Source: a virus. From it: DNA of 22,744 bases. The notes under the pieces were generated by a model, which saw nothing but the letters and a program-made list of their open reading frames with translations, ran no database searches and was not told the origin of the DNA. Below are positions 21,940 to 22,744 of this stretch, piece after piece (position 1 is the stretch's first letter; each line of letters starts with the position of its first letter). Where the stretch lies: positions 1 through 22,744 of the IMG/VR virus record IMGVR_UViG_3300009504_000040. One strand, written 5' to 3'. The position numbers and the translations under genes are program-made.

Positions 21940-22744
21940 ACGTCGGCATCCACTTCTCCAACTGGTACTGGGAGCCGCCGACCGATGATATGTTTCAGCG
22001 GTTGCGGGACGCGCGGCCGGATACGATCAAGACGTGTCTGTTCCACGATCCAAAGTTCAACCAGGCTGGCATCCATCATCGCTTACGCATCGAGCATCCC
22101 GGCGCAACGATCATCGCACGGCTGTTTGCCGACATGAACGGCGGAGCGTGGAGCGTAGACGAGTTCGTGACGCGGTTCGTTCCACGCATGCAAGAGATCA
22201 TGCCATTCACGCCGTGGTTCGAGGTGCACAACGAGCCGGACATCGAGCGCGAGGTTGCCGGCTATAGCGAGGGTTGGGGTAGGTCCTCGGCTGACGCGGA
22301 GGCGTTCAACGTCTGGATGGCGACGGTTGTTGTGTCGCTTCGCAACGCCGTTCCAGGATGCAAGTTGGTCTTCCCGGGCCAGTGGGTATTCCCGGGCTAC
22401 GTCGAGTGGTGGCGGCGAGTCATGCCGGCCATCCGCATGTGCGACGCGTGGGGTGTCCACGCCTACTGGCAGCACCACAATGTCGCATCGTTGGACTGGG
22501 GCGCGTGCTACGAGATCGCACACAAGATGCTGCCGACAATGCCGCTGTACGTGACGGAGTTCGGCGATTCGACGCCTGACCGGTCACCGGCGGAGAAGAT
22601 GAATCGCTATTGGGCCTGGTACCACTCGCTGCCTCCCTACGTCCACGGCAGTGCCTTGTACATCATGGGAGGCACAGACGATTGGGCACATTTCGAGGTC
22701 AACGAAGACATGGCCCGCAAGATAGGCGAGATTCCACGAGACAA
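21936..22744 (+). CDS. TIM-barrel glycoside hydrolase, putative lysin (3' end outside window)
   Basis: The frame is open from ATG 21936 to the window end (269 residues), coupled to the previous TGA. It begins MNVGIHFSNWYWEPP. It has the clan-A glycosidase layout: PWFEVHNEPD with likely acid/base Glu100, WGVHAYWQHH after the central strands, and LYVTEFGD with likely nucleophile Glu208, then GSALYIMGGTDDW near the end. This resembles GH5/GH39-type enzymes rather than the common lysozyme or amidase lysins. Following an XhlA-like gene it is probably the endolysin; a virion-borne surface-polymer hydrolase is the alternative. There is no signal peptide. Confidence 0.75.
   Translation, partial: MNVGIHFSNWYWEPPTDDMFQRLRDARPDTIKTCLFHDPKFNQAGIHHRLRIEHPGATIIARLFADMNGGAWSVDEFVTRFVPRMQEIMPFTPWFEVHNEPDIEREVAGYSEGWGRSSADAEAFNVWMATVVVSLRNAVPGCKLVFPGQWVFPGYVEWWRRVMPAIRMCDAWGVHAYWQHHNVASLDWGACYEIAHKMLPTMPLYVTEFGDSTPDRSPAEKMNRYWAWYHSLPPYVHGSALYIMGGTDDWAHFEVNEDMARKIGEIPRD

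Noticed and set aside
1-22744. tRNA genes, integrase, attachment sites or defence genes
   Set aside because: I saw no cloverleaf-like sequence, recombinase motif or flanking direct repeat; the window is purely structural and lysis genes plus the intein element.

Overview
This window is the late structural-gene module of a tailed double-stranded DNA phage (Caudoviricetes), either a free phage or a prophage fragment. It is GC-rich and dense. All but one gene lie on the + strand, and most start within 15 bases of, or overlapping, the previous stop (many ATGA or TGATG junctions), as in a single late operon. No bacterial housekeeping gene, tRNA, integrase, attachment site or CRISPR array is visible, so the host cannot be named. 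Tape-measure, distal-tail and Gp37-like hub genes without a sheath gene suggest a siphovirus. The 839-residue tape measure would give a tail of roughly 125 nm by the usual rule of about 0.15 nm per residue.

Layout. Packaging and head (1-10493): large terminase (5' end outside the window), a 51-residue gene, portal, three accessory genes (an unknown virion-type protein, a PKD-like protein with pseudo-leucine-rich repeats, and a protein with a chitin-binding-like end), a MuF-type minor head protein interrupted by an intein, a protease-scaffold gene with a nested scaffold start, a DUF2190-type decoration protein and the major capsid protein. Neck (10493-12244): a short coiled-coil protein, connector, stopper, HK97 gp10-like protein and tail terminator. 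Tail (12255-20090): two paralogous tail-tube proteins, a G/GT chaperone pair made by a -1 frameshift, tape measure, distal tail protein, a repeat fibre with a lectin-like end, a dockerin-like lipoprotein and a Gp37-like hub protein. Adhesion and lysis (20083-22744): a polyglycine-rich fibre, a small XhlA-like membrane protein and a TIM-barrel glycoside hydrolase cut by the window end.

The most striking object is at 5562-6491. The intein in the minor head gene carries no sense-strand endonuclease. The opposite strand, almost exactly within the intein borders, encodes a 283-residue protein with a helix-turn-helix and a Vsr/DUF559-like nuclease core. It has its own -10/-35-like elements and a GGAGG ribosome site, all embedded in codons for the intein's C-terminal splicing blocks. 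I read it as an intein and homing endonuclease coded on opposite strands of the same DNA.

Other notable features are a textbook -1 frameshift signal (GGGAAAC plus a perfect 12-bp hairpin 8 nt downstream), a lambda Nu3-like internal scaffold start, and a lipoprotein with two complete dockerin calcium loops in the tail operon.
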